This document shows, in pieces, positions 6,265 through 7,659 of a stretch of DNA of 7,659 bases. Position numbers and translations under genes: made by a program. The notes beneath the pieces are model-generated. The model made no database searches, had not been told where the DNA came from, and saw only the letters and a list, made by a program, of their open reading frames with translations. The stretch is taken from NCBI GenBank assembly GCA_031259795.1, contig JAIRLA010000087.1, forward strand, positions 1-7,659, written 5' to 3'. Source of the stretch: Azoarcus sp. (GTDB lineage Bacteria > Pseudomonadota > Gammaproteobacteria > Burkholderiales > Rhodocyclaceae). Positions within the stretch are counted from its first letter, which is position 1; each line of letters starts with the position of its first letter.

Positions 6265-7206
6265 ATGAAAAACGCCCTCAAAGTCTTCGCCTGCAACGCC
6301 AACGACGCCCTTGCCGGCGAAATATGCCAGCGCCTCGGCGTTCCGCTCTCCCGCCTCGAAATCTCGCGCTTCTCCAACGACAACCTGCACGTGCAGATCC
6401 TGGAAAACGTGCGCGAGCGCGACGTCTTCGTCGTGCAATCCTTCACCGCGCCGGTCAGCGACCACATCATGGAGCTGCTGATCGCGCTCGACGCCCTGCG
6501 CAGCGCCTCGGCGCAGCGCATCACGGCGGTGATCCCCTATTACTCCTACGCACGCTCGGACAAGAAAGACAAACCGCGCATCTCGATCACCGGGCGGCTG
6601 ATGGCCGACATGCTCGTCACGGCCGGGGCCAATCGCGTACTGACCATGGACCTGCACGCCGACCAAGTGCATGGCTTCTTCAGCGTCCCCGTCGACCACC
6701 TCACGGCGATCCCGGTCATCGCCGAACATTTCCGCCAGCACTACGACCTGTCGGACATGGTCGCGGTCGCCACCGACGCTGGCGGCGCCAAGCGGGCCGG
6801 GCGTTTCTCGGAACGGCTCGGCATCCCCATGGCGATCATCGACAAGCGCCGCATCAGCGACACCATGGTCAAGCAAGGGCAAGTCATCGGCGAAGTGAGC
6901 GGGCGCGATGCCGTGATTTTCGAGGACGAAATCTCCACCGCCGGCACCCTGGTGTCGACGATCGAAACCCTGCGCGCCGCCGGCGCGCGCAGCATCCATG
7001 CCGGAGCGGCGCACGGCGTACTATGCGGCCCGGCCATCGAACGCCTGCGCGCCGCGCCGATCGATTCCATCGTCGTCACCAACACCGTGCGCGTCGCGCC
7101 GGAAAAACGCTTCGACAAACTGACCGTACTCACCATCGCCCCGCTTTTCGCCGCGGCCATCGAACGTATCCACAGCGGAGCGAGCGTGGGCGCGCTGTTC
7201 GCGTGA
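6265..7206 (+). CDS. Ribose-phosphate pyrophosphokinase (PRPP synthetase) paralogue
   Basis: A 313-aa class I PRPP-synthetase family protein. Canonical enzymes make 5-phosphoribosyl-1-diphosphate from ribose-5-phosphate and ATP for nucleotide, His, Trp and NAD synthesis. It aligns over its full length: FSNDNLHVQI (36-45), VIPYYSYARSDKKDKPR (89-105), MDLHADQVHGFFSVPVDH (128-145, with the conserved H131), ATDAGGAKRA (169-178), DKRR (193-196) and FEDEISTAGTL (219-229). Numbering matches E. coli Prs. The PRPP/ribose-phosphate loop differs from VDDMIDTGGT: E220 replaces Asp, D221 is kept, and S224 replaces Asp. ARQDRR is ARSDKK, and SPD before the glycines is ATD. These traits suggest a specialised second copy rather than the housekeeping prs, so no symbol is assigned. 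The start at 6265 has GGAG (6251-6254) ten bases upstream; a longer open frame upstream overlaps namZ. It lies 40 bp after namZ and is probably co-transcribed with it. Confidence 0.87.
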   Translation: MKNALKVFACNANDALAGEICQRLGVPLSRLEISRFSNDNLHVQILENVRERDVFVVQSFTAPVSDHIMELLIALDALRSASAQRITAVIPYYSYARSDKKDKPRISITGRLMADMLVTAGANRVLTMDLHADQVHGFFSVPVDHLTAIPVIAEHFRQHYDLSDMVAVATDAGGAKRAGRFSERLGIPMAIIDKRRISDTMVKQGQVIGEVSGRDAVIFEDEISTAGTLVSTIETLRAAGARSIHAGAAHGVLCGPAIERLRAAPIDSIVVTNTVRVAPEKRFDKLTVLTIAPLFAAAIERIHSGASVGALFA

Positions 7207-7229
7207 CGCGGAACGGCCAGATACCGGCA

Positions 7230-7251
7230 CACGGCATCGGGCCGTGGTTTT
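7230..7251 (+). terminator. Weak intrinsic-type terminator after the PRPP-synthetase paralogue
   Basis: CACGGC (7230-7235) and GCCGTG (7241-7246) form a perfect 6-bp stem with a 5-nt loop, followed by GTTTT. It lies 24 bases past the stop codon. The short stem and four-base T-run make it a modest terminator at best. A second candidate stands further on at 7474-7505. Confidence 0.45.
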
Positions 7252-7330
7252 CCCGGAAAGGGTACGGAAAAAAGGATCGCGCTCGATTACCTGTCTACGC
7301 GCGCATAGCTATTTGCACACTCCGAAACAG

Positions 7331-7345
7331 CGGCGCTTCGCGCCG
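7331..7345. repeat. Short perfect GC palindrome
   Basis: CGGCGC (7331-7336) and GCGCCG (7340-7345) pair perfectly around loop TTC, just before the dispersed repeat at 7359. No T-tract follows on either strand. It may be part of the repeat element or an isolated stem. Confidence 0.4.
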
Positions 7346-7358
7346 GACAGAACGCAGT

Positions 7359-7392
7359 GGATTGCCACGTCGCTTCGCTCCTCGCAATGACG
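7359..7392 (-). repeat. Best-preserved copy of the dispersed TCATTGCGAGG-type repeat
   Basis: On the minus strand the unit begins CGTCATTGCGAGGAGCGAAG and ends CCACGTCGCTTCG's complement followed by GGCAATCC. I recognise this as a widespread intergenic repeat in many proteobacterial genomes. It carries a self-complementary core (GCGAGGAGCGAAGCG region). Related worn copies are at 2684-2707 (22/24) and 2717-2750 (26/34). Its origin and function are unknown. Confidence 0.7.
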
Positions 7393-7447
7393 AAGTGGGG
7401 GGGGGCGCAATGACAAGGTGGGGAGCTCTCGCAATGACGAGACGGGG
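7384..7447 (+). repeat. Three tandem GCAATGAC units, 23-24 bp period, with a 9-G run
   Basis: GCAATGACGAAGTGGGG (from 7384), GCAATGACAAGGTGGGG (from 7407) and GCAATGACGAGACGGGG (from 7431) follow each other at 23- and 24-base intervals. The first unit is the end of the repeat copy at 7359-7392. The second almost equals 2701-2718 in the other intergenic region. A run of nine G at 7397-7405 separates the first two units. The array looks like serial partial duplication of one repeat end. Confidence 0.65.
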
Positions 7448-7467
7448 CGACTTGATCTCCGCCCGCG

Positions 7468-7659
7468 TCAGGCAACGACGACAAGACGCCTGTTGTTGTT
7501 TTTTTCGCTTTTGACGGTTGCGCCTTCCAGCGCGCGCCGAATGCCGGCCTGTAAATCCGCCAGTTCTTCGATCAGGGCGGCGGAGGTGAGTTCGGACTGC
7601 TTCAGTTCTTCGACCCGGTTTTCCAGGGTGTCCGTCGCTTGGTGGATGCGCTTGGCGCT
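7468..7659 (-). CDS. C-terminal part of an unrecognised coiled-coil protein (partial)
   Basis: An open frame enters from the right edge on the minus strand and ends at a TGA at 7468-7470, giving 63 codons with no start in the window. The visible peptide begins SAKRIHQATDTLENRVEELK, continues with LIEELADLQAGIRRALEG, and ends in a basic, Asn-rich tail (KSEKNNNRRLVVVA). Regular Leu/Ile/Val spacing with many Glu, Lys and Arg indicates a coiled coil over about residues 5-45. Codon choice (CTG, GAA, GCC, CGC) fits neighbouring genes. I do not recognise the family and assign no function. The gene converges on the PRPP-synthetase operon, and a + strand terminator-like hairpin lies inside its last codons. 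Confidence 0.6.
   Translation of the reverse strand, partial: SAKRIHQATDTLENRVEELKQSELTSAALIEELADLQAGIRRALEGATVKSEKNNNRRLVVVA
7474..7505 (+). terminator. Terminator-like hairpin inside the convergent gene's 3' end
   Basis: On the + strand AACGACGACA (7474-7483) can pair with TGTTGTTGTT (7491-7500) over 10 bp, including two G-U wobbles, around a 7-nt loop. A run of seven T (7499-7505) overlaps and follows the stem. On the minus strand the two wobbles become A-C mismatches and no U-tract follows, so the structure is directional and suits transcription coming from the prs-like gene. The stem is rather A/U-rich, so strength is uncertain. It lies about 270 bases past that gene's stop. Confidence 0.5.

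Noticed and set aside
7287..7484. 65-codon minus-strand open frame across the repeats
   Set aside because: It translates repeat DNA and runs past the stop of the partial coiled-coil gene in another frame; no ribosome-binding site or motifs.
6324..7514. Long + strand open frame overlapping the PRPP-synthetase paralogue
   Set aside because: It is a shifted-frame shadow, very rich in Arg and Ala, that continues through intergenic repeats; no family features.

Overview
The window reads as a G+C-rich proteobacterial chromosome segment, most likely betaproteobacterial. This is inferred from the close match of the RNase R to proteobacterial RNase R, the tRNA-Leu next to rnr, and the DOMON-like plus DUF1343/NamZ pair. 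No phage, plasmid, CRISPR or complete insertion sequence is visible.

Layout. (1) 1-260: a tRNA-Leu(CAG) gene on the minus strand, with a clear sigma70-type promoter and an intrinsic terminator. Its -35 box overlaps the start codon of the divergent rnr gene, and its -10 overlaps a possible -10 for rnr on the other strand. (2) 254-2506: rnr, a complete RNase R with helix-turn-helix, cold-shock, RNB and S1 regions and all four RNB active-site aspartates. (3) 2507-2932: a noncoding stretch with a short tandem motif, a 46-nt imperfect palindrome, a degraded copy of a dispersed 'TCATTGCGAGG'-type repeat, and a possible promoter. (4) 2933-4309: a Ser/Thr protein kinase fused to a C-terminal cyclic-nucleotide-binding-like domain. 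The kinase motifs are complete, but the phosphate-binding cassette is degenerate. (5) 4405-7206: a likely three-gene operon. A DOMON-like protein overlaps by ATGA a DUF1343/NamZ-type exo-beta-N-acetylmuramidase, followed 40 bp later by a divergent paralogue of PRPP synthetase. (6) 7207-7467: a noncoding stretch with a weak hairpin terminator and fresher copies of the same repeat family. (7) 7468-7659: the C-terminal 63 codons of an unrecognised coiled-coil protein on the minus strand. A + strand terminator-like hairpin lies inside its last codons.

How the parts fit. tRNA-Leu and rnr are housekeeping RNA genes sharing a compact divergent control region. The kinase stands alone between repeats and looks like a regulatory gene without a visible phosphatase or substrate partner. 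The namZ-centred operon combines a predicted cytoplasmic muropeptide-sugar hydrolase, a putative sugar-binding-fold protein and a PRPP-synthetase-like enzyme with altered ribose-phosphate-site residues. Their joint role is not established and is the most interesting functional question in the window. Related intergenic repeats lie on both sides of the kinase-to-prs block.
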